Part shown: positions 32,079 through 40,713 of the stretch, one piece after another | Layout of the letters: each line of letters starts with the position of its first letter | How positions within the stretch are numbered: the stretch's first letter is position 1 | NCBI GenBank assembly: GCA_026393075.1 | Contig: JAPLAW010000015.1 | Coordinates: forward strand, 62,001 to 126,000 | From: Actinomycetota bacterium | Lineage (GTDB): Bacteria > Actinomycetota > Actinomycetes > Nanopelagicales > Nanopelagicaceae | Direction: 5' to 3' | DNA: 64,000 nucleotides | Translations under genes and position numbers: made by a program | The notes under the pieces: generated by a model | What the model was told of the DNA's origin: nothing | The model's input: the letters and a program-made list of their open reading frames with translations, nothing else | Database searches by the model: none

Positions 32079-32996
32079 TTAAAACGTAGCGCTAAGTGAG
32101 CCGATTATGGTTCCACCGCCAAGCACATCAACAACTTCATTCTCGATTGTGATGCCCAATTTTACGAGAACGGCTTTCATCATTGGCCCATTTGCGCGAT
32201 TGCTGCCATCAGAAATTTTCCAAGCGATTGCGCTGCCATCAGCCAAAGATGCCAACATCACGCTTTCGGCACCACCTTTTACCAAGAGTCCAGGAACTGC
32301 CCGCATCATGCGAGTATCGAAAGCACCTTCGGCCAAAATCATTTCGGGGTGCATTAAGCAAGCGCCAATAATTTTTGTGAATACGGGGTCACTAGCTATT
32401 CGCATTTTTCTCGCACCTACTGCAATAGATCGAGTACTCATTGAAAATAGTGGGGCACCACAACCATCGACACTTGTGCGATTAATTAGTTGACCAGTTA
32501 ATTCTTGAATCTCATTTGCAATTGCAATTTGTAATGGATGATTAGCGTTGCGATAAGTTTTAGTGTCCCAACCGTTAACAACACAGGTGGCCAACATTCC
32601 GGCATGTTTACCGCTGCAATTTGCAGCTAATGCAGTTGCTGGCTTAGTGCCCCAGGAAATGCGTGCTTTGCGATCAATCGGGCGATCTGGCGTATTTTGT
32701 AAATCGGATTCTGACAAACCAACACTTTTTAATATTTCCAGCGCGACTTCTTGATGGCGCTCGCTTCCGCCATGGCTAGCGCAAACTAGCGCTAGTTGCT
32801 CATCATTTAGCTCTAACCCATGTCGCACCATTGCCGCTGCTTGTAAAGATTTAATTGCCGAGCGTGGATACATCTCGGCATCAACGTCACCAAGGGTTAA
32901 TAAATCAGATCCATCGGGGCCAAGTATTATTAAATATCCGCTATGAGTTGATTCAACTAATCCGCTACGCACTAACTGCGCTAGAACAACGCTCAT
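32079..32996 (-). CDS. Asparaginase (type II thermolabile-like family)
   Basis: LVRSGLVESTHSGYLIILG, YPRSAIKSLQAAAM, CSGKHAGMLATC, and DGCGAPLFSMS. Confidence 0.88.
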   Translation of the reverse strand: MSVVLAQLVRSGLVESTHSGYLIILGPDGSDLLTLGDVDAEMYPRSAIKSLQAAAMVRHGLELNDEQLALVCASHGGSERHQEVALEILKSVGLSESDLQNTPDRPIDRKARISWGTKPATALAANCSGKHAGMLATCVVNGWDTKTYRNANHPLQIAIANEIQELTGQLINRTSVDGCGAPLFSMSTRSIAVGARKMRIASDPVFTKIIGACLMHPEMILAEGAFDTRMMRAVPGLLVKGGAESVMLASLADGSAIAWKISDGSNRANGPMMKAVLVKLGITIENEVVDVLGGGTIIGSLSATF

Positions 32997-32998
32997 TC

Positions 32999-33499
32999 TT
33001 AATCGTTAGAGCGCGGGCTAGTTGACCAAATATGTGCTTGAATTGTTTGTCCTTCGGCAGCCATGTCATATGCGTAGAAAAGTTCACCTTCAACTAATCC
33101 GTAAAGTCGCACACCGGCAGTAACTATTTTGGCAGATGGCGCGGAATAACCTTGATCCATCGCTAACTGAATCTTTGGACCATCGTAATGCCCAAGCCAA
33201 CCTTCAGTTATTCCCGTGTTATGTGAAATTACAACTTCGAGCACATTATTTGGCTTAATCCGCCAGAAACCTGCCTCGCTTGCGCCAGGTCGAATAATTT
33301 CGCCATCATCATCGACGATCCAAGAACGTGAAAAATAATTTAGAAATGGACGACCATCATGATTAAAAACAGTTTCAGATATGAATTGGAAAGGTTTAAT
33401 CGTTGGATATTCGCCATGACCTTTGCCACGCCAAGTTCCAACTAGCCAAGCCAGTGGATTTAAATCAGGGTGAAGGCCTTCGGGAATCGTAAATACCAT
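32999..33499 (-). CDS. FABP-like/nitrobindin-type heme-binding beta-barrel protein (DUF1794)
   Basis: LHPDLNPLAWLVGTWRGKGHGEYPTIKPFQFISETVF. Confidence 0.88.
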   Translation of the reverse strand: MVFTIPEGLHPDLNPLAWLVGTWRGKGHGEYPTIKPFQFISETVFNHDGRPFLNYFSRSWIVDDDGEIIRPGASEAGFWRIKPNNVLEVVISHNTGITEGWLGHYDGPKIQLAMDQGYSAPSAKIVTAGVRLYGLVEGELFYAYDMAAEGQTIQAHIWSTSPRSND

Positions 33500-33636
33500 T
33501 ATCTGCCAGTTCGCTTTCTGCTATCTCGGTAGCGAGCGCTTTCGGGATCTCTGCGACTAGTAAATGCAAAGAACAATAATCCGGCGCCAATAACTAATGA
33601 AATCAGGCCAAGGAGAATTGAGGTTAAGAGCTCCAT
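33499..33636 (-). CDS. Putative 45-aa single-TM protein MELLTSILLGLISLVIGAGLLFFAFTSRRDPESARYRDSRKRTGR (not in ORF track)
   Basis: ATG...TAA manually translated; stop overlaps the next gene's ATG (TAATG); one TM helix followed by a basic tail. Confidence 0.6.
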   Translation of the reverse strand: MELLTSILLGLISLVIGAGLLFFAFTSRRDPESARYRDSRKRTGR

Positions 33637-33657
33637 ACCTGTAAGTCTATCGGTTAC

Positions 33658-33732
33658 TTACATCTTTCTTACGGCCCACATGATCGCGAGCCCTGCTATC
33701 AAGGTAATTAATAACTGACCTAGCAATTCCAT
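33658..33732 (-). CDS. Putative 24-aa single-TM protein MELLGQLLITLIAGLAIMWAVRKM (not in ORF track)
   Basis: ATG three nt after the ygfZ stop; SD-like AGGTAA upstream; single hydrophobic helix. Confidence 0.5.
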   Translation of the reverse strand: MELLGQLLITLIAGLAIMWAVRKM

Positions 33733-33735
33733 TTA

Positions 33736-34644
33736 CTAATTACCTGCAGCTATCGCTTCTTGTGCAGCCGGAATCCCACCAACTGAGAGCGTCGCGTCTA
33801 GTGGGGTGTTGCGCTTAACGACAGCGAGTGCAATCGGACCTAACTCATGATGTCTTGCAACAGTGCCTAAATAACCAACGACTACCCCATCATTTTCCAC
33901 TGGGGTGCCAACTTTAGGAAAGTTAACTTCGGTACCATCAAGGTGCAACATAACTAAACGACGTGGTGGATTTCCTAGATTATTTATTTTTGCCACAGTT
34001 TCTTGGCCGCGGTAACAACCCTTATTTAGGTGTACCGCGCTGTTTAAAAGTCCAAGTTCGTTTGGAATAGATTTGTGATCAGTTTCAAAACCGATTCGGG
34101 GCAATCCAGCAGCGACTCGCATTGCATCAAGTGCCCAAGTACCCACTTGAGTTGCAACCGAATTAAAAGTTTCGATCATATTCGCTAATTCGGCGCGTGG
34201 CACAAGTGCATATGGCCCAGCTATTTCATCCATCTTGCCTGGGGCGCGCAATACTGCAAATTCAGCCGTCGCATCGTGGATTTCTACTTGGGCGCGAAAT
34301 TTCATTTTTTCTAAATGTGAAATCAATTCAGCACTTCGACCCGGATTAACTACCAGCCAAGTGGTGTCACCATCATCAACTAAAAAGAATTGATGCTCGA
34401 TGTGGCCTTTCGGATCTAAAATCAAAGCGTGCTGCCATTGACCAGCTAATAAATTTTCATGATCCTGGGTAGTTAAAAGATGTAGCCAAGTTAAACGTTC
34501 TGGCCCAGATAGTGCGACAACTTCATAGTGTGATAAATCTGCCCAAGCAGTGCCAGCTTCGAGTGCTCGTTGTTCTTTTACTGGATCCCCGAAATGCCAT
34601 ACAGCACCTTTATCGGGACCGTCCTCAACGAGTACGGCGCTCAT
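33736..34644 (-). CDS. ygfZ: Folate-binding YgfZ/GcvT-like protein
   Basis: LNKGCYRGQETVAKINNLGNPPRRLVMLHLDG. Confidence 0.92.
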   Translation of the reverse strand: MSAVLVEDGPDKGAVWHFGDPVKEQRALEAGTAWADLSHYEVVALSGPERLTWLHLLTTQDHENLLAGQWQHALILDPKGHIEHQFFLVDDGDTTWLVVNPGRSAELISHLEKMKFRAQVEIHDATAEFAVLRAPGKMDEIAGPYALVPRAELANMIETFNSVATQVGTWALDAMRVAAGLPRIGFETDHKSIPNELGLLNSAVHLNKGCYRGQETVAKINNLGNPPRRLVMLHLDGTEVNFPKVGTPVENDGVVVGYLGTVARHHELGPIALAVVKRNTPLDATLSVGGIPAAQEAIAAGN

Positions 34645-35063
34645 TACTTACTTTCGGCGGCAAAACATGCAGAACATGTGCCATAAACGGCAAAGTGCGT
34701 GACATCTGTTTTAAAACCATAATCATCGGCCAGCTCATTTACAAAGTTAGCCGCAACATCAATTGGTGCATCGCCAACTGAACCACAAACTCCGCAAACT
34801 AAATGTAGGTGAGTTAGCTCTTCGGCTGCGTGATAGGTAGCGCCGCCATGGCCCAAGTGAGTGTGCTGAACTAAGCCCACATTTTCCAGGGTTTCTAAGT
34901 TGCGATAGACCGTTGAAAGATTAATTCCAGGATGTGTTTGGCGTACTTTTTCAGCTACTTCTTCTGGTGTGGCATGACCAAGTTCGCGGACGGCAGCTAA
35001 AACTAATTCACGTTGCGGAGTTAAGCGCAAACCTTTATCGCGTAATTCATGTTGCTCAGCCAT
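34644..35063 (-). CDS. Fur-family metalloregulator (Zur/FurB-like)
   Basis: RLTPQRELVLAAVRELGHATPEEVA, STVYRNLETLENVGLV, HLHLVCGVCG, and YGTCSACFA. Confidence 0.9.
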   Translation of the reverse strand: MAEQHELRDKGLRLTPQRELVLAAVRELGHATPEEVAEKVRQTHPGINLSTVYRNLETLENVGLVQHTHLGHGGATYHAAEELTHLHLVCGVCGSVGDAPIDVAANFVNELADDYGFKTDVTHFAVYGTCSACFAAESK

Positions 35064-35076
35064 GAATGAATTCTAC

Positions 35077-35400
35077 TTAAATTTCTACAACTAAATCGAC
35101 TGGAGTGCCTTTGGCAGCAATGACTTTACGTTCTACGCGCGCTCCTGAGGCCAGGATTACTAAGGTCCAGGCGCCAGGAGCGGCGAAGAATCGAAATTGC
35201 CCGTCTGCGTTAGTTGGAACTTCTGCGGTGAACTCACCAGTTGAATCCAATAATCGAACATATGCGTTACCAACGGGAGCTCCATTTGGAACTCCATCAC
35301 CTTCCCCGTCCCTGAGAATGACACCTTGAATTAAGGTTTGCGTTGATAAATCAATGCCAGAAATATCTGGACCACCTGGAGTTGCGCCGCAAGTTCTCAT
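35077..35400 (-). CDS. DUF1416 family protein
   Basis: IQGVILRDGEGDGVPNGAPVGNAYVRLLDSTGEFTAEVPTNADGQFRFFAAPGAWTL; follows a sulfurtransferase gene. Confidence 0.85.
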   Translation of the reverse strand: MRTCGATPGGPDISGIDLSTQTLIQGVILRDGEGDGVPNGAPVGNAYVRLLDSTGEFTAEVPTNADGQFRFFAAPGAWTLVILASGARVERKVIAAKGTPVDLVVEI

Positions 35401-36233
35401 TAGGCGCCTATCGCAACCGGAACGCCAACTAATGAACCGTATTCAGTCCATGAACCGTCGTAGTTCTTTACATTTGAAAGACCCAATAATTCGTGAAGTA
35501 CGAACCATGAAAATGCGGAACGCTCACCAATACGGCAATACGCGATGGTGTCTTTTGCTAAATCGACACCAGCGCCTACGTAAAGTTCCTTTAGTTCGGC
35601 ATCTGATTTAAAAGTGCCATCTTCATTGGCAGCTTTTGACCACGGAATATTCTTTGCAGTTGGAATATGTCCTTTAATCTGACCGCTCTCTTGAAGCAAA
35701 TGTGCAGGTGCTGCTAGCTCACCACTGAATTCTGCCGGCGAGCGAACATCTACGATATTTAACTTACCGATTGCTGAAATAACTTCATCGCGATACGCAC
35801 GAATTGAGTTATCACGCTCCTTGGCTACATAACTAGTAGCTGTGCGGGTTGGCACAGTTGTAACAAACGGACGAGCATCTAGCTCCCAGCGCTTGCGACC
35901 ACCGTCTAACAATCGGACATCGGCGTGGCCGTAAATTTTAAAGTACCAGAAAGCATAGGTGGCAAACCAGTTGTTATTACCACCATAGAGAACGACAGTG
36001 GTGTCCGGTGCAATTCCACTCTTAGAAAGTAGAGCTTCGAACTTTTCTTTCGAAATCAAGTCGCGAATTAAGCCATCTTGTAGATCATCACGCCAGTGAA
36101 AAGTGATTGCTCCTTCAATATGGCCTTGCTCATAAAGCGCAGTATCTTCATCTACTTCGACTAGAACGACTGTTGGATTATTCAGGTTTTGAGCTACCCA
36201 ATCAGCACTTACAAGTGAGGTTTCGCGTGACAT
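35400..36233 (-). CDS. sseA: Thiosulfate sulfurtransferase (rhodanese family)
   Basis: TVVLVEVDEDTALYEQGHIEGAITFHWRDDLQD and TIAYCRIGERSAFSWFVLHELLG. Confidence 0.92.
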   Translation of the reverse strand: MSRETSLVSADWVAQNLNNPTVVLVEVDEDTALYEQGHIEGAITFHWRDDLQDGLIRDLISKEKFEALLSKSGIAPDTTVVLYGGNNNWFATYAFWYFKIYGHADVRLLDGGRKRWELDARPFVTTVPTRTATSYVAKERDNSIRAYRDEVISAIGKLNIVDVRSPAEFSGELAAPAHLLQESGQIKGHIPTAKNIPWSKAANEDGTFKSDAELKELYVGAGVDLAKDTIAYCRIGERSAFSWFVLHELLGLSNVKNYDGSWTEYGSLVGVPVAIGA

Positions 36234-36292
36234 AAATATATTTCCTATTCTTTTAACTTGATTAACGGTGGGTTTTAAGTGAGGTTTTGAAA

Positions 36293-36730
36293 TTAGCGAC
36301 GTGCGCGAAGCAGCAATAAATAAACTTCGCAGCCTAAGCAGTAATTAAAGGCTGTATTTAAGAAAGCTGCTGCAAGCGCAAAGCCGGTTGCGATAGTGAA
36401 AACGATTGTGACTCCTGATAACAGTCCAGCAACTGCAGTTGCTGTGAATAAGAATCCAACTGCTTGAGCAAATTTAGGTGGTCGCACATCTTCAGGTACA
36501 AATTCACCCTTTAAACGTGGCTTGATCAAGCTCTTGAATAAAAATGCATAAGGCGTGAATTGTGGGCCTTTAGTCGCACCAATTAGAAATACTGCTAATT
36601 GAAAAGCGGTCAGCGGCAGTGATTGGGTTGCTAGCGCAGTAGCTAAAACAAAAACTGTAATCGCTGCTGAAAAACGGGGACCACGTGCATCAATTACTAC
36701 TGAGGTCTCTTTTTTATCTAAAGTTGTCAT
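36293..36730 (-). CDS. DUF4395 membrane protein
   Basis: FSAAITVFVLATALATQS and FCLGCEVYLLL-type ending (NYCLGCEVYLLLLRARR). Confidence 0.85.
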   Translation of the reverse strand: MTTLDKKETSVVIDARGPRFSAAITVFVLATALATQSLPLTAFQLAVFLIGATKGPQFTPYAFLFKSLIKPRLKGEFVPEDVRPPKFAQAVGFLFTATAVAGLLSGVTIVFTIATGFALAAAFLNTAFNYCLGCEVYLLLLRARR

Positions 36731-36757
36731 TTGTTTCCTACTTCTTTTTATTGTGGG

Positions 36758-36791
36758 TTACTAAAACTGGAATAATTTAAGTTTTAGTTAC
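36758..36791 (-). promoter_or_regulatory. Stem-loop overlapping the leader-ORF stop codon (candidate attenuator/translational switch)
   Basis: gttactaaaact (36758-36769) and agttttagttac (36780-36791): 11 of 12 complementary positions, 10-nt loop. Confidence 0.5.
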
Positions 36792-36867
36792 TACACAGCG
36801 AGACAGCTAAACGTCCGTAATCAAGTACGCGACGCTTGGTAAAGAAGCTATCTAAGGCGAAAGACAT
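36784..36867 (-). CDS. Putative cysteine-responsive leader peptide MSFALDSFFTKRRVLDYGRLAVSLCSN (not in ORF track)
   Basis: TKRRxxDYxRLAxSLC resembles actinobacterial leader-peptide uORFs; upstream of DUF4395/sulfurtransferase; -10-like TATTCT 6 nt before ATG suggests leaderless translation. Confidence 0.6.
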   Translation of the reverse strand: MSFALDSFFTKRRVLDYGRLAVSLCSN

Positions 36868-36923
36868 GTCGTAAGAATAAAGTGGGTGGGCAAGAAAGCC
36901 TAATTGCGAGTTACTTGCAGGTG

Positions 36924-37352
36924 TCACTTAATCGCTGCGAGCGTGGCTAAAACTTGGTCACGCTTAGGTGCACCAACGGCTCGCCCTACTTCAACACCTG
37001 AACTGTTCAGAATTAGCGTGGTTGGGGTAGAGCGAATATCCAACTTGCGTACTAATTCCAGATTTGTTTCAGCATCTATTTCAACATGACGCACATCGCT
37101 TAAGTCGGCGACTACGTTTTCGAGCAAGGTGCGAGTTGCGCGACAAGGGGTACAAAAGGCTGACGAAAATTGCACCAAGGTCGCCCTTGATCCGAGATCC
37201 CCACCGATTATCGATGCTGTTAAAGCTTTGCCAGAGATGGCTTTGGCTTGAATCTTGCCCCGCGACTTTTGATACCAGAGGCCGTAAGCAGTAGCAGCCC
37301 CTAGCACGATAAGAATTGGTAGGAAAGATTTCACGAGAGTAGTCTGTGCCAC
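36924..37352 (-). CDS. Membrane-anchored thioredoxin-like protein
   Basis: N-terminal TM; LVQFSSAFCTPCRATRTLLENV and STPTTLILNSSG. Confidence 0.9.
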   Translation of the reverse strand: MAQTTLVKSFLPILIVLGAATAYGLWYQKSRGKIQAKAISGKALTASIIGGDLGSRATLVQFSSAFCTPCRATRTLLENVVADLSDVRHVEIDAETNLELVRKLDIRSTPTTLILNSSGVEVGRAVGAPKRDQVLATLAAIK

Positions 37353-37390
37353 TTAACACCTAGAACGCAACTGGGAGCGGGTGAGCGCAA

Positions 37391-38104
37391 ATGGCAAGAG
37401 TGTTGCTACTTACAAACACTCTAAGCGCGAGCGCCGAAGTTCTGCCATCGCTAGCTTTGTTGCAGCATCAGGTAAAAATTGTTCCGGCTGAAGCAAGTGT
37501 TTTGATTGATGTTCCCGAAGCAGACATTTTATTACTAGATGCACGTCGCGATATTCCAGCTGCTAAAAATTTAGCGAAGTTGCTTCATACCACTGGTTCA
37601 GGCGCACCAGTTGTTGTTATAACAACTGAAGGTGGCTTGTCAGCTCTTAGTGCCGAATGGGGCATTGACGATGTAATTCTCGATACTGCTGGTCCTGCTG
37701 AAGTTGATGCACGAATTAGAATTGCAATTGGTGAATACGCAGCACAACTTGCCGAAAGTGATCCAGGTTCTGGTGAGATTAGAACTGGTGAGGTTTCAAT
37801 TGATGAAAATAGTTATACCGCTCGCATTAAAGGTCGCGCGCTAGATTTAACATTTAAAGAATTTGAGCTTCTGAAGTTTTTAGCCCAACATCCAGGCCGC
37901 GTATTTACTCGCGCCCAGCTGTTACAAGAAATCTGGGGTTACGATTATTTTGGTGGTACTCGCACAGTTGATGTGCACATTAGGCGTTTACGTTCGAAAC
38001 TTGGCCCAGAGCACGAAGCAATTATCGGTACCGTGCGAAATGTGGGCTATCGCTTTACCGTAACGAGTGCCATGAAAGATGCTCAAGTCACTGAACGGAT
38101 TTAG
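37391..38104 (+). CDS. glnR: GlnR-like OmpR-family response regulator
   Basis: Winged helix [51 protein letters not shown]; divergent receiver; followed by an MshD-like gene. Confidence 0.75.
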   Translation: MARVLLLTNTLSASAEVLPSLALLQHQVKIVPAEASVLIDVPEADILLLDARRDIPAAKNLAKLLHTTGSGAPVVVITTEGGLSALSAEWGIDDVILDTAGPAEVDARIRIAIGEYAAQLAESDPGSGEIRTGEVSIDENSYTARIKGRALDLTFKEFELLKFLAQHPGRVFTRAQLLQEIWGYDYFGGTRTVDVHIRRLRSKLGPEHEAIIGTVRNVGYRFTVTSAMKDAQVTERI

Positions 38105-38106
38105 TT

Positions 38107-38577
38107 GTGCGTACTATTCTGAAATTGCACCGATCACTTATTGCTGACTTTTCAGAACCAATTACTACTGCTGAGATATCTACCTTCGATCCGGCTGATT
38201 CCGATGAATGGTTAGCGTTAAATAACCAGATCTTTATCACGCACCCAGACCAAGGCGATTGGGTAATGCAGGATTTAACTAATCGCATGAAAGAAAGCTG
38301 GTTTGATGCTGATGGCTTCTTTCTGGCCCGCGAGAAAGACGAAATAATTGGTTTTTGCTGGACAAAAATCCATCATGACCGGGTAAATGAAGGTGCGATT
38401 GGGGAAATTTATGTAATTGGCGTAAACCCAAGCACCCACAGCTCTGGGTTGGGCAAAGCTTTAATGCTTACCGCGCTGCGATATTTCCAAAGCAAAGACA
38501 TCAAAGAATCAATGCTCTACGTAGATGCCGATAACCATGCTGCGCTTATTCTTTATAAGAAATTAGGCTTCAACTAA
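38107..38577 (+). CDS. GNAT acetyltransferase matching the C-terminal half of MshD
   Basis: FDPADSDEWLALNNQIFITHPDQGDWVMQDLTNRMKESWFDADGFFLA and GEIYVIGVNPSTHSSGLGKAL; GTG start; only 156 aa. Confidence 0.78.
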   Translation: MRTILKLHRSLIADFSEPITTAEISTFDPADSDEWLALNNQIFITHPDQGDWVMQDLTNRMKESWFDADGFFLAREKDEIIGFCWTKIHHDRVNEGAIGEIYVIGVNPSTHSSGLGKALMLTALRYFQSKDIKESMLYVDADNHAALILYKKLGFN

Positions 38578-39915
38578 CTCAGCGCACATCTCTCTAAATG
38601 CTGCGGTATGCGAATCAACATCGGCGCTCGTAGTATCAGGACACATTAAAGCCATGTTATGAAATGGCGTGATCAAGAAGCCATCATTTAACATCCGCAA
38701 ATGTAGATACTGCTCTAATTCGAAATCACCAGAATTATTTGCATCAGCACCAGTTACTGGCGCAACTTTGCCAAATATATATTCACCTCGCGCACCTAAA
38801 CGATTACAGCTCCAGGGCAAGTCAAATTCGGTAATTGCAGCATCTACGCCATCAGACCAACGAGTGCCGAGATCTATCATGCGATCAAAGTATTCTTGGG
38901 TTAGGACTTTTGTAAGAGTTGCGCGCATTGCTGCCAGTGAAAGTGCATTTCCGGCCAATGTTCCACCGATTCCGCCAGTATCAATAATTTCTAGCTCAAC
39001 CATTTTTTTGATTGAATCTGCAATCGCTTGAGTCATTCCGAAAGTTCCGGTCGGAATACCACCACCAATTGCTTTACCAATGGTTAGAAAGTCTGGCTTT
39101 AATCCGCGGTCGGCAGTCATTCCGCCAGGACCAACTGAAATTGTGTGAGTTTCGTCGATAATTAAAATAGTGCCGTATTTTTTTGCGAGTTCTTGTACTG
39201 CTTCTAAGTAACCAGCTTGTGGCAAAACTATTCCGACATTTGTCATCGCTGGTTCCATCAAAATTGCTGCAACATCGCCATTTGCTAATGCTTTTTCCAT
39301 GCCGGCAATATCGTTGAACTCGACAACGCGAGTGGTTTGATCAAGTGCCACAGGTGCGCCAATATTTCCTTCGCGGGCTACGGTGTTTCCACTCGCATCT
39401 AAGGTGGCAAAAGTTTCATCGACAGAGCCGTGATAGCAGCGATCGATAACCACAATCTTTGAACGGCCAGTAAGCAAGCGGGAGTAGCGGATTACATGGC
39501 GATTAGCGTCGGTGGCTGAAACCGTAAATTGCCAAAGCGGCAGGCCAAATCGGTTAGCTAACTCAGCTGAAACTATTGCCGCATCAGCCGTTGGCAACAT
39601 CGCAGTAATTCCTTTACCAGCTTGCTCGCGAATCGCGGCAACTGTCGCATCAGGTGAATGGCCAGTCATGGAACCGGTATCGCCTAAACAAAAATCAATA
39701 TATGAATTGCCGTCGACATCGGTAAAACGCGCACCTTTTGCTTGCTCAATAAAGACAGGGTAAGCACCGGGCCATTTAGCCATCCAAGACATCGGAACTC
39801 CACCGGGCATTGACTTTTTTGCCTTTTCAAAGAGCTCGCCACTTTTTGGGTGCAACTTTAGAAAGCGTTCTTTTTCGCGCGCAGTTAATGTTGCCAGACG
39901 CTCACGGTTGATCAT
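38563..39915 (-). CDS. Class III (HemL-like) PLP aminotransferase
   Basis: MPGGVPMSWMAKWPGAYPVFIEQAKGARFTDVDGNSYIDFCLGDTGSMTGH, LIIDETHT, and PDFLTIGKAIGGGIPTGTFG. Confidence 0.88.
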   Translation of the reverse strand: MINRERLATLTAREKERFLKLHPKSGELFEKAKKSMPGGVPMSWMAKWPGAYPVFIEQAKGARFTDVDGNSYIDFCLGDTGSMTGHSPDATVAAIREQAGKGITAMLPTADAAIVSAELANRFGLPLWQFTVSATDANRHVIRYSRLLTGRSKIVVIDRCYHGSVDETFATLDASGNTVAREGNIGAPVALDQTTRVVEFNDIAGMEKALANGDVAAILMEPAMTNVGIVLPQAGYLEAVQELAKKYGTILIIDETHTISVGPGGMTADRGLKPDFLTIGKAIGGGIPTGTFGMTQAIADSIKKMVELEIIDTGGIGGTLAGNALSLAAMRATLTKVLTQEYFDRMIDLGTRWSDGVDAAITEFDLPWSCNRLGARGEYIFGKVAPVTGADANNSGDFELEQYLHLRMLNDGFLITPFHNMALMCPDTTSADVDSHTAAFREMCAELVEA

Positions 39916-39933
39916 TTATATTCCTATTCTTTT

Positions 39934-40713
39934 TTATTCTTCGGTGAAAACAAATAACGCTTCAATGTAATGTTCGCCAGTAATTCCTAAATTAGCCGCA
40001 TCCGGTGGCGCAGTCTGTGGTTCGATGCAAACACCTTCGGCATCTTCGCTATAAACAACCCACCATGGTGCATCGCACTCGATATCGATACGTGCAACAT
40101 CTTCCCAAATAATTGCAGGGGTTCCAATAATTCCGGTGAAAGCATCGTCCCAAGGTTCTGGTGACGGTTTAATTAATTCGCCAGTTGGTAACCCATCTGA
40201 ACCACGTTGCAGCATTTGATTTGCCGAAAAATCAATTACTGCACTGCCGCCACGATCTAAGTCGCGAGCAAACCAAGGATGTAAACCTAACCAAGCTGGT
40301 AGATCACAATCGCCTGGTTCATATTCAAGTGACCAACGAATTGCATCATCTAATACTTCAATTGTTTGTTCTAAAGTTGCGCCGCCATAAGGTGCGGGTA
40401 AATGTAATAACGAACGCCCTGGCCCGATTTCTTGCCAAGATGAAGTAAAGCCATAACCATGCAGCGCATTCGGTGGATCAAAGATTTGCGGCAATTGGTG
40501 CTCTTGACCATTAGCACCGGTAATTAAGCCATCGCGTACGCGGCCAGCCCATGGCCCCATGCCATACCAGCCGTAATTTACGGGGGTGCCACGAAAGGGA
40601 AGCGTGAACTGCATATCTCGCCAAATCAGCGAGGCAATACGTGCGCCTTGATCTAAATCAATGTTTATCTGAAATTCTGCATCATCAATGAATTGCATTT
40701 TAGTTCCGCTCAA
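39934..40713 (-). CDS. Aldose 1-epimerase family protein
   Basis: GARIASLIWRDMQFTLPFRG, YGWYGMGPWAGRVRDG, ALHGYGF, and CIEPQTAPPDAAN. Confidence 0.87.
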   Translation of the reverse strand: MSGTKMQFIDDAEFQINIDLDQGARIASLIWRDMQFTLPFRGTPVNYGWYGMGPWAGRVRDGLITGANGQEHQLPQIFDPPNALHGYGFTSSWQEIGPGRSLLHLPAPYGGATLEQTIEVLDDAIRWSLEYEPGDCDLPAWLGLHPWFARDLDRGGSAVIDFSANQMLQRGSDGLPTGELIKPSPEPWDDAFTGIIGTPAIIWEDVARIDIECDAPWWVVYSEDAEGVCIEPQTAPPDAANLGITGEHYIEALFVFTEE

